Shown here: positions 11,542 through 22,436 of the stretch, piece after piece
How positions within the stretch are numbered: the first letter of the stretch is position 1
Layout of the letters: each line of letters opens with the position of its first letter
Source of the DNA: Diplonema japonicum
Taxonomy: Eukaryota; Euglenozoa; Diplonemea; Diplonemida; Diplonemidae
DNA: 64,000 bases
NCBI GenBank assembly: GCA_964019335.1
Contig: OZ025720.1
Coordinates: forward strand, 38,501-102,500
Direction of reading: 5' to 3'
The notes under the pieces: generated by a model
Told to the model about the DNA's origin: nothing
Seen by the model: only the letters and a program-made list of their open reading frames with translations
The model's database searches: none
Position numbers and translations under genes: made by a program

Positions 11542-11683
11542 TTTCTTTTTTCTTTCGTTGCGAAGTGCTAAGATCCTGCGAAGAATAAGTTAAAAATCCT
11601 TTTTTTTTTCTCTTCGAAAATTTTGCAGACTCCCCTTTTTTCTTTTTAAACTACGAAGACACTTTATTATAGCTAAATAATAA

Positions 11684-12807
11684 CTAGAACAAGTCCTTCT
11701 CGTTCTTGAGCTTCGCCTTCTTCCATGTGGGTAACGCGTTGAACTCCTCGATGGTGATGCCGAAGACCTCTTTGAAGTCGTCCGCCGTGAGGTATGTCTC
11801 ACGCTTCATGACGTTGATGTCCTCTCTTGTGAGCTTTGTAGTCGACATTCGAAGCTCCTCATAACTGTACTGGACTTCGTCACCGGTGGGAACGTTCTTC
11901 CTTTTCTCGAGTACCTTCTCCCATTCCGCCATCTCCTTAAGTCTTTTCTCTTTTTGTTCGGGGGTTTCCTCAGGGAGCTTTGGCTTTTTGTCTTCTTCCT
12001 CATCACTGTCATCTGGCATGGGGGGGTTGCTCCCATCGTCGCTGTCCGGTGGGGGAGGGTCACTGCCATCTTCATCACTGTCTGGCGGGGGCGGGTCACT
12101 ACCATCGCTGTCCGGTGGAGGAGGGTCACTCCCATCGTCGCTGTCGGGAGGGGGAGGGTCGCTGCCGTCTTCATCACTGTCAGGCGGGGGCGGGTCACTG
12201 TCATCATCGCTGTCCGGTGGAGGAGGGTCACTCCCATCCTCGTCGCTGTCAGGAGGGGGCGGGTCTGACTCTTCATCTGCGTCCACAGCATTAAAGAAGC
12301 CTTCCTTACGGAGCCGTTCCTTCTCCGCCTCCTGTTCGGCCATTCGTTCTGCTCGCTCTGCCGCTCTGTGTTTCGTGCCGTTGCCATCATCGTGGCATAC
12401 CTTTTGTCTTTTTTGTCTTTGAAATCGGTGGTTCGCTTTTTTTTCGATTCCCGCGCTTTTTGCTTACGGCGCACCTATTGAGGTGAACCACAACACAAAC
12501 CATACCCTCTTCGCTGGGTCGAGCAAGGTGATGATCACGTCATCATGCTCGCCCTCCACCAGAAAGCTTCCTTTGTACGTTAGAACCTTTCGAAACTTCG
12601 CCGCATTCAACGCTGCGACTATACGGCCCCCGGCACGCTGGCGCACGTCTTCGTCCTGTGAGACTTTTCTATTCAAACCCCTCCATACCATACCATCCTC
12701 AGCATCCCGAAAGAGGCACCTCCTGAACCTGACTCCTGCTCCATAACCCTCTCCACCTCCTCTATCAAGGCGTCCATCTCTCTCTCCTCATCGTTTCCAG
12801 TGGCCAT
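11684..12807 (-). CDS. Villin-headpiece protein with acidic/proline repeat linker
   Basis: Four exons (12694-12807, 12506-12655, 12401-12474, 11684-12365), introns of 38, 31 and 35 nt, 339 residues. An acidic N-terminus is followed by a small folded part (GGRIVAALNAAKFRKVLTYK), a Lys/Arg/Glu-rich helix, seven copies of a SDPPPPDSDEDG-type repeat, another charged helix, and a C-terminal villin headpiece: TYLTADDFKEVFGITIEEF, ending LPTWKKAKLKNEKDLF. The headpiece binds F-actin in villin, dematin and supervillin. No gelsolin repeats are present, so this is a small actin-binding protein in which repeats separate the headpiece from an uncharacterised N-terminus. The ATG follows GGTCACCTAG by 4 nt. 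Confidence 0.88.
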
Positions 12808-13742
12808 TTTCCTAGGTGACCAGAACCTGCAGTTGTTGTTTACTAAGAAGAGAAGGTGTTTTGATATGCATTGAAAAAGTCACTATTTTTCTTCTTTCTT
12901 TTTTTTGGGGGGGAAAAGAGGGCGCATGGCAGTACTACAGCTCAGCTCCTGATACATTGCAACTCCTCCAGGTGCAGGCACCCTTCAAGGGTCCTACCTA
13001 GTAAGCTGGACAAGTACCGTTCATCCATCGCACCGTGGACCAAGGCTGTGTGAGCCAGGTCCTTTGTTTCGCGTCCTTGTAAGAAGAAGAAAAGTAAAGA
13101 AATCAAGATTATAAAAGCGGGAAGGGCTCCTTTCTTTCTCCCCCCCCCTATATCTAAAGCATGTCAAGCAAGGCCTAAAGGATGTTCTGAGAACAGTTTA
13201 CTGCACTGAGTTTTCTTCTTCCTCTTTGTGCCGCGCCGGCTATTGTATCGGGTTGCTAGTCAAACTCTCAGCATAGGGGTTGATTCTATAGTACACGAGT
13301 ATATCCTTGTACGCGGGTAGAGTCCCTCAGCAATCCCAGGGGCGCTTGTGATTAATAAAAAGTATCTTTGTGTTGGAGAGTCTACACAAACACCTAGCCT
13401 ACCTAATAAGTGTGGTAGGACGCAGGTGGAGAGAGAAAAGCGAAGAATAGGGGTGGGGGGGGGGGGGGGGGGGATAGAAGAGGGAGAAAAAAAAATACCG
13501 CTTCAGATACTGAACCGAATTAATCTTAACCATCAACAGACTGATGACATGCTACCTGCGTCCCGATGCATCGGATTACCGGGGAGAGGAGGGGAAGGGA
13601 GAAGCGATTAATAGATGCGGCGCCAAACTCAAAAAAAAAAAAAAAAAGGTGTAGTATGTGACAGGATCGCCTTAACGACGATGAACTCATCTAGTGTTTG
13701 ATCCCTTCTGTCGAAAAAAAGGTATGTAGGCCCAGTCCCAAT

Positions 13743-13782
<40 letters not shown>

Positions 13783-13975
13783 CTCTTTTTTTTTCTCTCT
13801 CTTAGCAACAGCAAAAATTCATTCTTTTTACAATTATTTCAGTTTCAAGCAGGAAAAAAAGAAGGGATGGAAGCCCTCCCCCCCCCCCCCCCCACCAGAG
13901 CATGTGCAGCCGGTGTCCATGACGCATTTCCAAAACTTAAGGGTGGCCAGGTTGGGCACTCCCGAAACTACTGGG
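12808..13975. other. Gene-free spacer with homopolymers and a retroposon fragment
   Basis: No gene is supported here. The stretch contains a copy of a dispersed short motif near 12967-12997 (minus orientation, TTGAAGGGTGCCTGCA), a run of 15 or more G near 13445, a tRNA-like retroposon head at 13648-13742 followed by a 38-nt poly(A), and a poly(C) run near 13875. The small frames seen are low-complexity. Confidence 0.7.
13648..13780 (+). mobile_element. tRNA-like SINE copy with poly(A) tail
   Basis: The stretch TATGTGACAGGATCGCC...AACGACGATGAACTCATC...TTTGATCCCTTCTGTCG closely matches a second copy at 25812-25930, which has the RNA polymerase III B-box-like GAGTTCGATCC. This copy ends in about 38 A residues, the expected mark of LINE-mediated retroposition. 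It is the shorter, more diverged copy. Confidence 0.5.
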
Positions 13976-14437
13976 AAAAAAGTTGTCTCGATTTTAGTGG
14001 TGCCATGCAGTATGTGATACAGCGGCCACCCTTGTGAAACTTCGCCCCGAAGCCTCCCAAGTCCCCTGTGGTCCCGTAGAAAGTAAAAGTGGAGAGGTAA
14101 AGAAAGCTTGGAAATTGAAATAGGGAGAGGGGCCACAGAAGCAATTAAACACCAACTAGAGAGTTGTGGGAGGCTTGCTTCACTGGCACGATGCCGCGGG
14201 GAGGCTACTTGCCTGACCTGGTGAAGCCACCTCCTTGTTCGATGTAATGGAATAAGGGACTCTCCGTTGAGGGCGATGCTAACTGGCGCCACGCGTAGGG
14301 TGGGCTCTCCACCCCCGTCCAGGTTTCCCCACGTGTACGGCTTTAGAACGAGAGTTTCCCTTTCGCTTGTGTTTCTCCAAACCACAATTACCAGGAACCA
14401 CCACAGGGAGGTTGGAAACATTGGTCCCCCAAAAAAA
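13976..14437 (+). repeat. 462-bp dispersed repeat, copy A
   Basis: This block is about 99 percent identical, in the same orientation, to 42290-42751; I count four substitutions by eye. Both copies start with AAAAAAGTTGTCTCG and end GGTCCCCC followed by poly(A), and the flanks are unrelated. A minus-strand frame of about 150 codons stays open in both copies, but two of the four differences are amino-acid changes and no family was recognised. A recent retroposon or other mobile repeat is the likeliest explanation. Confidence 0.75.
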
Positions 14438-14695
14438 TCAAGGGGGTTTTTGCGGGTCAATAAAAACAATGGGGGGAAGGGGAAGATATCATTGTCGTGT
14501 AATAATCTTCGCTTCTCAGTGTTGTCGTTGTATTCTTATTCTCAAAAAAAAAAAGGGGGCAAACCTTTCTTCTTCGGTCCTTGGTGGCTAAGATAGAGAT
14601 GGGGGGACGGGGGGGGATATATTAACTCCTGGTTTGGAAAAACCCTGAGCAATCTTTTTTTTTTTTTTTTTTCTTCTTTCTTTCTCTTTCTCCCT

Positions 14696-15260
14696 TTAAT
14701 TGTCAGATTCGTTTTCAATTGCGGAGAAAATAAACTCCAAGTTCGCCTCAAACTCCTCGGCGTTGATGACACCTTCAGAACCAACCTGCTCGATTATGGC
14801 GAGAGTGGCACGGGGTTTCTATTTTTTTTTTTTTTTTTTCCCTCAGTATAAAACACACCCCTCTGTTCGAAGGTGAAATGCATCGTTTTAGCGTCCGTCT
14901 TGTGATGAGAGCCTCATCGTTGCTCATCGCGTGGAATAAATAGTCGCATTGCTCCTTTCGGAACATTCTTTCTTGGAACAAGCGCACGGCCCCCGAAATG
15001 TGATCCCACAGCCTTTCCGAAGGCCCTCTGCTGTGCTTCAAAGTAATGACACACGCAAGGAGCTTCACATAGCCAGGGGGCACATTACTCTTCTCGAGAC
15101 ATGCCTTTGCAATGTCATACTCATCGGTGTCATCCATGGTACTGTATTTCTCAAATGTTTTCCTTATGCTGCGCATCTCGTGAGCCACTCTTACCTCATG
15201 CATTTCGTGTGAATCACTGGAGGCGAGCGGAACAATTTTGCTTTTACTAGAACCCATCAT
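14696..15260 (-). CDS. Small EF-hand-like protein with Src-like myristoylation motif
   Basis: Two exons, 14859-15260 and 14696-14818, with a 40-nt intron containing an 18-nt A run, give 174 residues. The sequence begins MMGSSKSK; if translation starts at the second Met, Gly2 followed by SSKSK is a textbook N-myristoylation site (identical to the Src start). The rest is helical and acidic. RSIRKTFEKYSTMDDTDEYD and LAIIEQVGSEGVINAEEFEA look like degenerate EF-hands (the latter has the helix-loop-helix spacing but few loop acids). Relatives may be membrane-attached calcium-sensor-like proteins. Splicing restores the C-terminus ending FSAIENESDN. Calcium binding is not assured because canonical loop residues are missing. 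Confidence 0.7.
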
Positions 15261-17126
15261 ACATCACAGCTTGCGGGGTTCGGGTGTGTTGTGTGACCTT
15301 TTTTTTTTTTTTTTTTTTTTGCCGAATGAAAAAAAAAAAAAAAAGAAAATCGCAAAAAAAAAGGGGGGTATAAATAAATAAAAGCAAGGCACAAGGAAAA
15401 TAAGAACCAGAACTAGAAGAAAAATAAATAATCAAATAATAGTGTGTGGAGAAGAAGGGAAAAAAAAAAAAAAAAAGAGAGAGAGAGAGGGAGTCGACCT
15501 TGGCGGTTTGCGGCGAAAAATAATTTTCGCCCACCAACATAGATTTTTCTTTTTTTTTTTTTGGTCGGGGGAAAAAAAGGGGAGTGTTTTTTTTTTTTTT
15601 TTTCTCTCTTTTTTCCAGCATCAGATCTTTATTGCGTTTTTTTTTTTTTTTTTGAGATAATCATAAGAAACAAAACAAACCAATCGTGTTTGAACAGTGT
15701 TTTTATTTGGGGGGGAGGGCTTTCTCATTATCGTAAAAACTATTTTAAAAAAAATAATAGCTATTTACTGCCAACAAGTAATGACTTTACCGTTACCCCG
15801 AGAGGATGGTAAAGCATTATTTGGCGGTAGGTAAGTGGTTCTATTTCACACTCTGAAATTACTTCACCACGAGGGGCACAAAGGGGTGACAAGGGGTACA
15901 ACAAGAGAGGGGTTACAATACAAGTTGTTTTTCCTCCTTTTGTTGACTAAGAGCTGCCGCTGTCGCTGGCATTGCCACTGTCACCATCTCTAATCAGGCC
16001 TTCTCATGCCTGGCGCGGCCACCCGTTTCTCACTTTTTGTTTCTGCTTCACCACCTGCTGACTAAATAGAAAAGTTGAAACTGAGAACAAGGCCTAGCCA
16101 AAAGTGGGCAAATTAGGGGGAAAAACTAGTCCAACTTGGAACTGAGCCGAGGCAAAAGTTGGCCAATTGAGCTGAACCCGGGGCGAAATTGGCAAACTGA
16201 GAGGAAAAAGTTGCCCCTTCTGGGAACTGAAGGCAAAAATTGGATTCATATTATTTACCGGAAACTCCTATTACAGGAAAACAGCTGTGAAGTAATGAGA
16301 TTTAGCGTGAAGTAATTTCAGAAGAGTGAATTTAAAAAAAAAAAAAAAAGCTGGTACTTAGCATTTGTTTATACAACACGGTACAAATCCTGAGAATAAC
16401 AGTTTTTTCTTTTTTGCTCTTTCAAGAAACTGTGCATGTACTTTGCCAAATACAACAATAGAAAAAAAAAAAAAAAAAAGGGCGGAAAATTAAAAAGCTT
16501 TTTTTTTCTCTTTTTTTTTTGAAAAAAATATTGGGTAAAAAAAAAAAAAAAAAATAGATAAAAGATAGATCGCGCATAGACTGGCGCTGTAAGGCACGTA
16601 TCCTATTCCACATCTCTTTACATCGAGAAATGTTAAAAAAAAAATTGCATGTTTTCCTTGCCTTCCCTTCCCCCCCTTTCCGTTCCTCCGAATCTTCTGT
16701 ACACAACCGGACTGAAGTACTTATAAAGAAAAAAAAGGGGGGGGGGAATTCATTCCACCAATCGCAATTCAGTCAATCTTAGAGAACAAAAAAAAAAAAA
16801 AAAAAAAATCATGTATCCCGTAGCAAAATCAGTTCAATGCTCTGAAATCGAACGGGCTCATGGACACAACGAGTGCTGTTACTTCGCGGGAAAGCGAGCA
16901 ACTTAAACGGGTTATGCCCATCATAGCCCGAGGTGAAATCTGGCACTGATTGCAATACGGATACTATTTTTCATTCAGAATAGGGATACCATTGCAAGAT
17001 AAAAGCGACAAAGGTTCCAGGTTGGGGCTGTGGGCTGGCCAAGGTGCCCTATTTGGCTTCAGAAAGAACTTGTATCTATGATATTCCCTACTTTTTCTGC
17101 ACTTCTTATTCTTTTGAGAATTGATA

Positions 17127-17166
<40 letters not shown>

Positions 17167-17750
17167 CCGACAAGATACCGACACCTGCTGCCCAGCAAGG
17201 GCAGTGGTGCCATGTATCGTTGTACATTACAAGGGATGGGGGGGGAGAGAAAGAAAGCGCTTTTTTTTTTTTTTCTTCTTTGAAACAGAAATTAAGTACC
17301 GTCATTTTGGAAGATATTCGCACGGGTATACCTGGTGCCGGGTGGGTGCAGAAATCATTCTTCGTTTCCCCCCCATCGCGGCCCTCCCTATAGGGAAAAG
17401 ATCATGATAAATATTCCTAAAGTATACCCACGTTAAAAAAAAAAAAAAGAAAAAAAAAAGAGAGAGAAAAAAAGAAGAAGAAAAATATTTGTCTCACCAG
17501 TTACCCCGCAACGCATTCTTTTATTGATTGAAAGAAAGAAAAAGTTTTTAAGGGGGGGGGAAGAAAAAAAAAACTCCGGCGCGCACGGTGAAAGCCCCCC
17601 TTTTTTTTGAGGCATAAGCAGCGGAAAAAAAAAAGGGCTTTTTATGAACAAGCTATTTTTCCTTCTTGTTTTCGAATCATTGTAGGCAGACCCTTTTGGT
17701 TTTCCCCCTCTTTTCTTTTCTTTTTTTTTTCTTCCCGTTCTCTTCTTCCT
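15261..17750. other. 2.5-kb gene-poor spacer
   Basis: No protein or RNA gene is supported. The stretch is dominated by A, T and G runs (for example a 37-nt A run near 17130) and holds a MITE-like element at 15842-16334. The small frames are Lys- or Phe-rich artefacts of the homopolymers. Confidence 0.7.
15842..16334. mobile_element. MITE-like element with terminal inverted repeats
   Basis: Left end TATTTCACACTCTGAAATTA (continuing CTTCAC) and the reverse complement of the right end, TAAATTCACTCTTCTGAAAT (continuing TACTTCAC), agree over about 25 positions with one small gap. The 493-bp interior has no coding frame. It contains degenerate copies of GGCAAAAGTTGGC...AATTGAG between about 16095 and 16245, and a second GTGAAGTAAT near 16287. 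TA at both outer edges would fit a Tc1/mariner-type target duplication, but this is uncertain. Confidence 0.5.
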
Positions 17751-18239
17751 TCACAAGGCTCCTTCATCCTCCATATCCTGCTTTTTTTTCCATTTTTTTT
17801 TCCCCCATATTTCTTGTTCCATCCATACCATGATGACCATCGCCTCACGATGCCCTATGGGCACAGTCCCAGGGAGGGAAATACTGTCATCAGTAAGCTC
17901 GCGCGACCGATTGAGTCTATTCTGCTGTCTAAAAGTGTCCGCCACATTCCTGAGGGACAGATTGTTGACCAAGTTACTGTCAGACTGATACAAAACAACC
18001 TTTTGACAGAGTGGGCACTTCAGCTCCCAGCACCCATCGCCCTCCATTGCCCCCGCGCAACAGGAGAAGTAGCACGAGAACCTCTTTTTTGTCTTCCTTA
18101 GCCTAATCAGTGACTTTGTGCAGACAGCACAGAAACTGTGCGAACAAGGGAGTATCACAGGGAACCTGTAAATATCCAAGCATACAGCACATGTCAGTTC
18201 CGCCTCCAACCGCGACTTGAACTCACTGCTGCCCTGCAT
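17751..18239 (-). CDS. RING-finger protein (putative E3 ubiquitin ligase)
   Basis: The frame from ATG 18239 encodes a RING domain: CAVCLDIYRFPVILPCSHSF, then CAVCTK and CPLCQ, a C3HC4 layout with a long spacer (about 30 residues, including extra Cys) before the last CxxC pair. The rest is polar. A 51-nt stretch (17778-17828, GTATGG...AGCAG) fits the local intron pattern and contains no stop, so it can be read through or spliced; removing it eliminates a Lys/Trp-rich insert and gives 145 residues ending DMEDEGAL. RING proteins bind E2 enzymes and ubiquitinate substrates; the target is unknown. Confidence 0.8.
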   Translation of the reverse strand: MQGSSEFKSRLEAELTCAVCLDIYRFPVILPCSHSFCAVCTKSLIRLRKTKKRFSCYFSCCAGAMEGDGCWELKCPLCQKVVLYQSDSNLVNNLSLRNVADTFRQQNRLNRSRELTDDSISLPGTVPIGHREAMVIMVWMEQEIWGKKKWKKKQDMEDEGAL

Positions 18240-18481
18240 TAGGTGTGTGTCCCCCCACACGTTCCACCAACATGTCTACAGCCCCTGGGGTTGTTCGGTT
18301 ATTCAGTGCATAAAGGAATGAATAGAAAAAAGTAGGGAGCCATACAAGAAGAGGGATGTTGCGGGGAAGGGGCAGGTGACAGTTTACAAGATGAGTTTAA
18401 CAGAAAAGAAGAACAAAAAAAAAGAAAAAGAAAAAACAAGAAAAAAAATGGGATCTACGGAAAAGAGAAGGAATTAAAAAG

Positions 18482-19973
18482 TTACACAGAGACACCCCGT
18501 GTCGTTCTAAAGGAGGAGCTCATGACCACGGGAGGCGGGTGGCCGGTGTGGCCTAGCTCGTATGCGCTCTTAAACGCCTGCCGCCTCTCCATGAGGGACG
18601 AATCAATAATATTGCTGTTCATCGGGTGAAGAGGTTTGGGCTCTGCTGGGCCCAAGGGGGCGGGCGATGAAGACAGAGGGAGGCCATCCTTTGGGGGAAG
18701 CGGTTCATTTGGCGGAGCAGGGGAGTCGAAAAGCATGTTAGGCTTTCCCTTGAAGTCGTTCTGGAACCTGTTGCCGAAGGCTTCTATGTCGAAGAAGGTG
18801 TCCCTGCTCTGTTCGGGCTGCAGGGGCTGGATGGGTGGGCCGGGCGTGGGTGCGGGCGACCCCACCTCCCCCTTCATGTCAGGTGTCATGACGCTTTGCG
18901 CGTTCCTGAACGGCAGCTCGGGCAGTTCATGATTGATGTTAAAATCTTCCAGCAGCTTCCCAATGTCAAAGGTGGCAGGCATGTCCCGCCCGTTGAACCC
19001 TGCTGTGGCCAGGAGCTCCACCGCCCTAGAGTCAATGTACTCCTTCCTCCCCCCCTGGGGGTAGGGCACTATGTGCCGCGAATCCGCCCGAGGTGCGGGC
19101 GAGGCACGTATTTCCCGTTCCTGTGGCATCACGCGCGAAGGCAGTATCCGCACACCTTCCATGTTGCGCTGGGCGGTTTTCAGAAATGCCGGCTGCCGAG
19201 GCGGGGCTGGGCTATCGTCCCACTCGTCCCTGTCCCCTATAGGCACAGGGTGCCGCACGAGTTTGCCCGACATCTTGCTGGATGTCCTCCTTGCACGTGG
19301 AGGGAGCTCCCTCGCATAGTGAAGGGGCGTCCTGTCGGGGCCGACAGCTAAGGGTTCCTGCTGCTGTATCTGCTCAATGCCGACAGACAGATTGCGAACA
19401 GGCGATGGCGGTGTGGAGGAGGCAAAGGGCAGGACGACCGGTGAGGCGCCGACACCCGTGTCGATGCGGTGAGCCATGGGGGTGTCGAAGACGGCACCCG
19501 AGGGCACGATGATGGGGGAGCACGCGACACTGACCTGCTTCGGGTGCGGCGTGGGAGGTGCCAGTGCAAGGGAGGAACGTCTGACCTCCTGTTCGGGAGG
19601 TGGGGGCGGTGGGGGCAACTTGCTCATGTCAACCTCCAAGATGTCGGGCTCAAAGCTGGGACCCTTGTTGTTCAATATCTCTTGGAGACTGGGCTGGGGT
19701 ATTTGAGGAGCTGCGGGTTTAGGAAGTTGTGGCTGTTTGGGGATGGGTGGGGCAGTGTCCTTCTTTCGAGCAATTTCCTCTCGCCTCGCATCGAGCCTTT
19801 TCTTGCTTTCTTTCCTAAGCGTCGACTTGCTACGCTTCCCGATACATGCACCGCACTGTTGTTGTTACAAGTAGCTGCAAGTATCTACATACCTTGAACC
19901 CACTCTGTCTCATCAGGCCTTCCTTGTTCTTGCTCCCGCACACGACGCACATGGCGCCACCGGGACGGCTCAT
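18482..19973 (-). CDS. Zinc-ribbon-like N-terminus with long proline-rich SPAP-repeat region
   Basis: Two exons, 19893-19973 and 18482-19855, with a 37-nt intron give 484 residues. The first exon carries CVVCGSK and the second opens with CGACIGKR, forming a CxxC...CxxC pair only after splicing (20-residue spacing), likely a zinc ribbon or half finger. A basic helix (KKRLDARREEIARKK) and a long disordered Pro-rich region follow. That region contains at least five SPAP motifs (DSPAPP, ASPAPR, GSPAPT, DSPAPP, SSPAPL) and several SP/TP sites, suggesting phosphorylation by proline-directed kinases or SH3/EVH1-like docking. No family was recognised. The ATG follows GGCGGCTAG by 4 nt. Confidence 0.8.
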
Positions 19974-20041
19974 GTTCCTAGCCGCCTGTCATGAATGTTG
20001 TGGTTTGAATAATAACACTCGTTATATTGTTGTTTCATTTT

Positions 20042-20263
20042 CTATTTCGCTTGGGCCTTGCTGTTGTTTGTACACGGGAACGCGTACTTCCCAACAGCAC
20101 CGCCACTCACAGAGCCTGCTGCTGCGAAGATCGGCGCACCTATGATGCCGCCCAATGGCACAGTGATGTACCCAGCCAAGGCACCAACGGCAGCACCGGC
20201 AGCAGCACCCTGCTGCTCAGTGTTGAGGTAGGCATCACACGAGTTGCTGAAAGGATTATACAT
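20042..20263 (-). CDS. Small glycine-zipper protein
   Basis: A 73-residue frame with an extended Gly/Ala-rich hydrophobic core (GAAAGAAVGALAGYITVPLG, then GGIIGAPIFAAAGSVSGGAVG). The GxxxG-type periodicity of glycine zippers suggests a membrane-embedded or amyloid-like packed helix hairpin. Two cysteines (residues 9 and 64) flank the core. No family was assigned; small mitochondrial or flagellar membrane proteins often look like this. It lies about 95 bp from the downstream gene's stop. The reading is short but compositionally unlike random sequence. Confidence 0.6.
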   Translation of the reverse strand: MYNPFSNSCDAYLNTEQQGAAAGAAVGALAGYITVPLGGIIGAPIFAAAGSVSGGAVGKYAFPCTNNSKAQAK

Positions 20264-20357
20264 ATGTGTAAACCTTATTTTTTTGATGAAGGTTCACTGG
20301 GGGATAGCGATGGCCTGAAAGAGAAAAAGTAAAAAGTACAATATTGTGTCTATGTGG

Positions 20358-22165
20358 TTACAGGATCCCCTGCTGCTTGGCAGCTGTGAATGCGGGTTTA
20401 AGATGCTCGGTGACGTATTTCTAAGAGGGGAGATGGCAAGGGGGGGCGCAGGCATACTTCATAGTTCTTGACCTTTTCCTTCAACGTCTTGACAGAGACG
20501 TCCTTCGTGCGCATCTCGCTGTTCATCCTGGATAGTACGTCGTTGTGAGCTGCTTGCTGCCTTTGCATCTGCTCTTTCAGGTCCTCTATTTCCATCTCCA
20601 TATTCCCATTCAGCCCAGTCGTCCGCACCACTTCGTTCGTGAGCTGTGTCCTCTCGAGCCCAGCCTCCGCCAGGAGGTGTTTGTTCTTGATCACCTCCTC
20701 CGAGCACCGCCCTATCTCGTCTCGAAGGTCTTGGATGGTCTTCTTGTGTCGATCGTTCTCATCTACAGCCTCTTCGACTCGTCGGCAGTTGTCCTTTTGT
20801 ATTGCTATCGCCTTCGATGTTTGTGCATCGAGGTCGCCTGTAAAGCCGTAAAACAGAATAAATCGGCATTTTTTCATACCCTCCAGACCGCACACCCTGT
20901 CCTGCAGGCTGGCGATCATCATCTTCTGCTCGTTCGCTTCGATGAGCTGATTCTGGGCAGTCTGGTTCACATGCGTGAGCTTCTCCTCCACCACGGCCTT
21001 CGACGCCTTCACCTCGTCCAGCAGGATGGACGAGCGACGCTCCATGCGCACCGCTTCATCGTAGTCACACTGCAGTTTGCTGAGAACTGTGACAATGATT
21101 AAAGATGTATGGCAGCATACCCTTCTCGTTCTCTGTGTAATACCCTTGAAGCAGGTCGTACTTCTCCGTCGCAATGCACAGCTCGTTCTGCACCGCTTGT
21201 AGCTGCTGGCGCATGCCCCCTGCTTCCGCCTCCGTTTTTTGCCTTCCCACTTGCAAGTTTTGCAGCGCATTCTGCAGCTCCTGCACGGTGACCCCTAACT
21301 GCAAGACTTGCTCTTGCTCTCTTCTCCTTCCCAGATGCTCAGCTTTCAACTCGGCTGCAAGCCTCGCCTCTTGCTCGACAAGGCGTGCGTGCTGCACCTC
21401 AATGGTGTTGTATGTCTCCACTGGGACCATTCGGGAAACCTCGTCTTGCGATATTTTAAGTTGTTGTTTTGCTTCCTTCAGACGCTCGCGGATGGAGTCG
21501 ACCTCGTTAGCAGGCACGGACGAGGCGAGGCGGCGGATGAACTCTTTTCTATCTTCTTCGTGCTGGTCGCTGAGCTTGTTCAGCTGCATGTTGTGTTCCT
21601 CTTTAAGAGTGTCAATCCTGCGACGCAGTACAGCAACCTCCTCGGCGTGGCTGGTTTCAAGAGACCAGCGTTCCTCCCTGAGGCGGTTGCGCTCTTCACG
21701 GCCTTCCTTGCTCTGCTGTTCCAGCATGTCGGTGCGGAGCTGTGCGGACTCCCGCTGCAGCTGGAGGGAGGAGTGGAGTGCTTCATTGTGTTCGCACTGT
21801 AACCTGTCGTAGTCTTCCTTCGGCACACTGTGTGTGAGCTTTGACTCGGCTGAGATGCGCATGCGCCGTTCTTGATCGATCTCCCTGCGCAGCCTGTCTG
21901 TCTCGTGGCTCCTGGTGTCGAGTTCCACACCAAGCTCCGTGATCCTGTGGTTCTCGGAGGCGATTATGGAGGCGTGCTTCATGTTCTTCTCCTCCATTTC
22001 CTTGAAGTAGGCGGCGATCTTGTTGATCGTGGTATTTGCATCCTCTTCGTCTGTCGTGCCGGGACTCCTCTCGTACACAATGCTCTGTGTTGGTGTTGGT
22101 GTCCTCGATGCTTGTGTCCTGTCTCCTCCCACGAGGAATGACGGTGGTCGTGTCACACCTTCCAT
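20358..22165 (-). CDS. Long coiled-coil protein
   Basis: Four exons (21121-22165, 20880-21086, 20458-20837, 20358-20420) with introns of 34, 42 and 37 nt give 564 residues. After a short Thr/Pro-rich head (TPTPTQSIVYERSPGTTDEE) the protein is almost continuous coiled coil. Internal near-repeats are visible: HSVPKEDYDRLQ, SSVPANEVDSIRERL and MVPVETYNTIE all begin with a V-P step about 100 residues apart, suggesting three related segments separated by short breaks. Each intron interrupts the heptad pattern and splicing restores it. The ATG follows CACCCTACACCAG by 8 nt. A structural or scaffold role is inferred; the family is unknown. Confidence 0.82.
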
Positions 22166-22392
22166 CGAGGTTACTGGTGTAGGGTGCCTCCAAGGGATTT
22201 CGTTACAAAAAAAAAAGAAAATATCGAAAAAAAGAAGGGGGGGGGGAGAGAAAAAAAAGAGGGGGCTAAACTAAAGCAACCCCTTTTTTTTTTCTCTTTT
22301 TTCTTTTCTTTCAGAGTGGCGTCCCAGATGCAAAGCAAAGGCACATTTTTTTTGATATTACTAGAACGGAAAAAAAGAGGTGGGACAGAAAC

Positions 22393-22436
<44 letters not shown>

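Noticed and set aside
11886-12422. Plus-strand frame of 178 codons rich in SLSGGGGSLPSS
   Set aside because: It is the reverse complement of the SDPPPPDSD repeat of the villin-headpiece gene; the minus frame ends in a recognisable domain.
13834-14469. Minus-strand 211-codon frame over the 462-bp repeat
   Set aside because: No recognisable domain; part of the frame lies in unique flanking homopolymer sequence and the copy differences do not favour coding constraint. Reported as a repeat instead.
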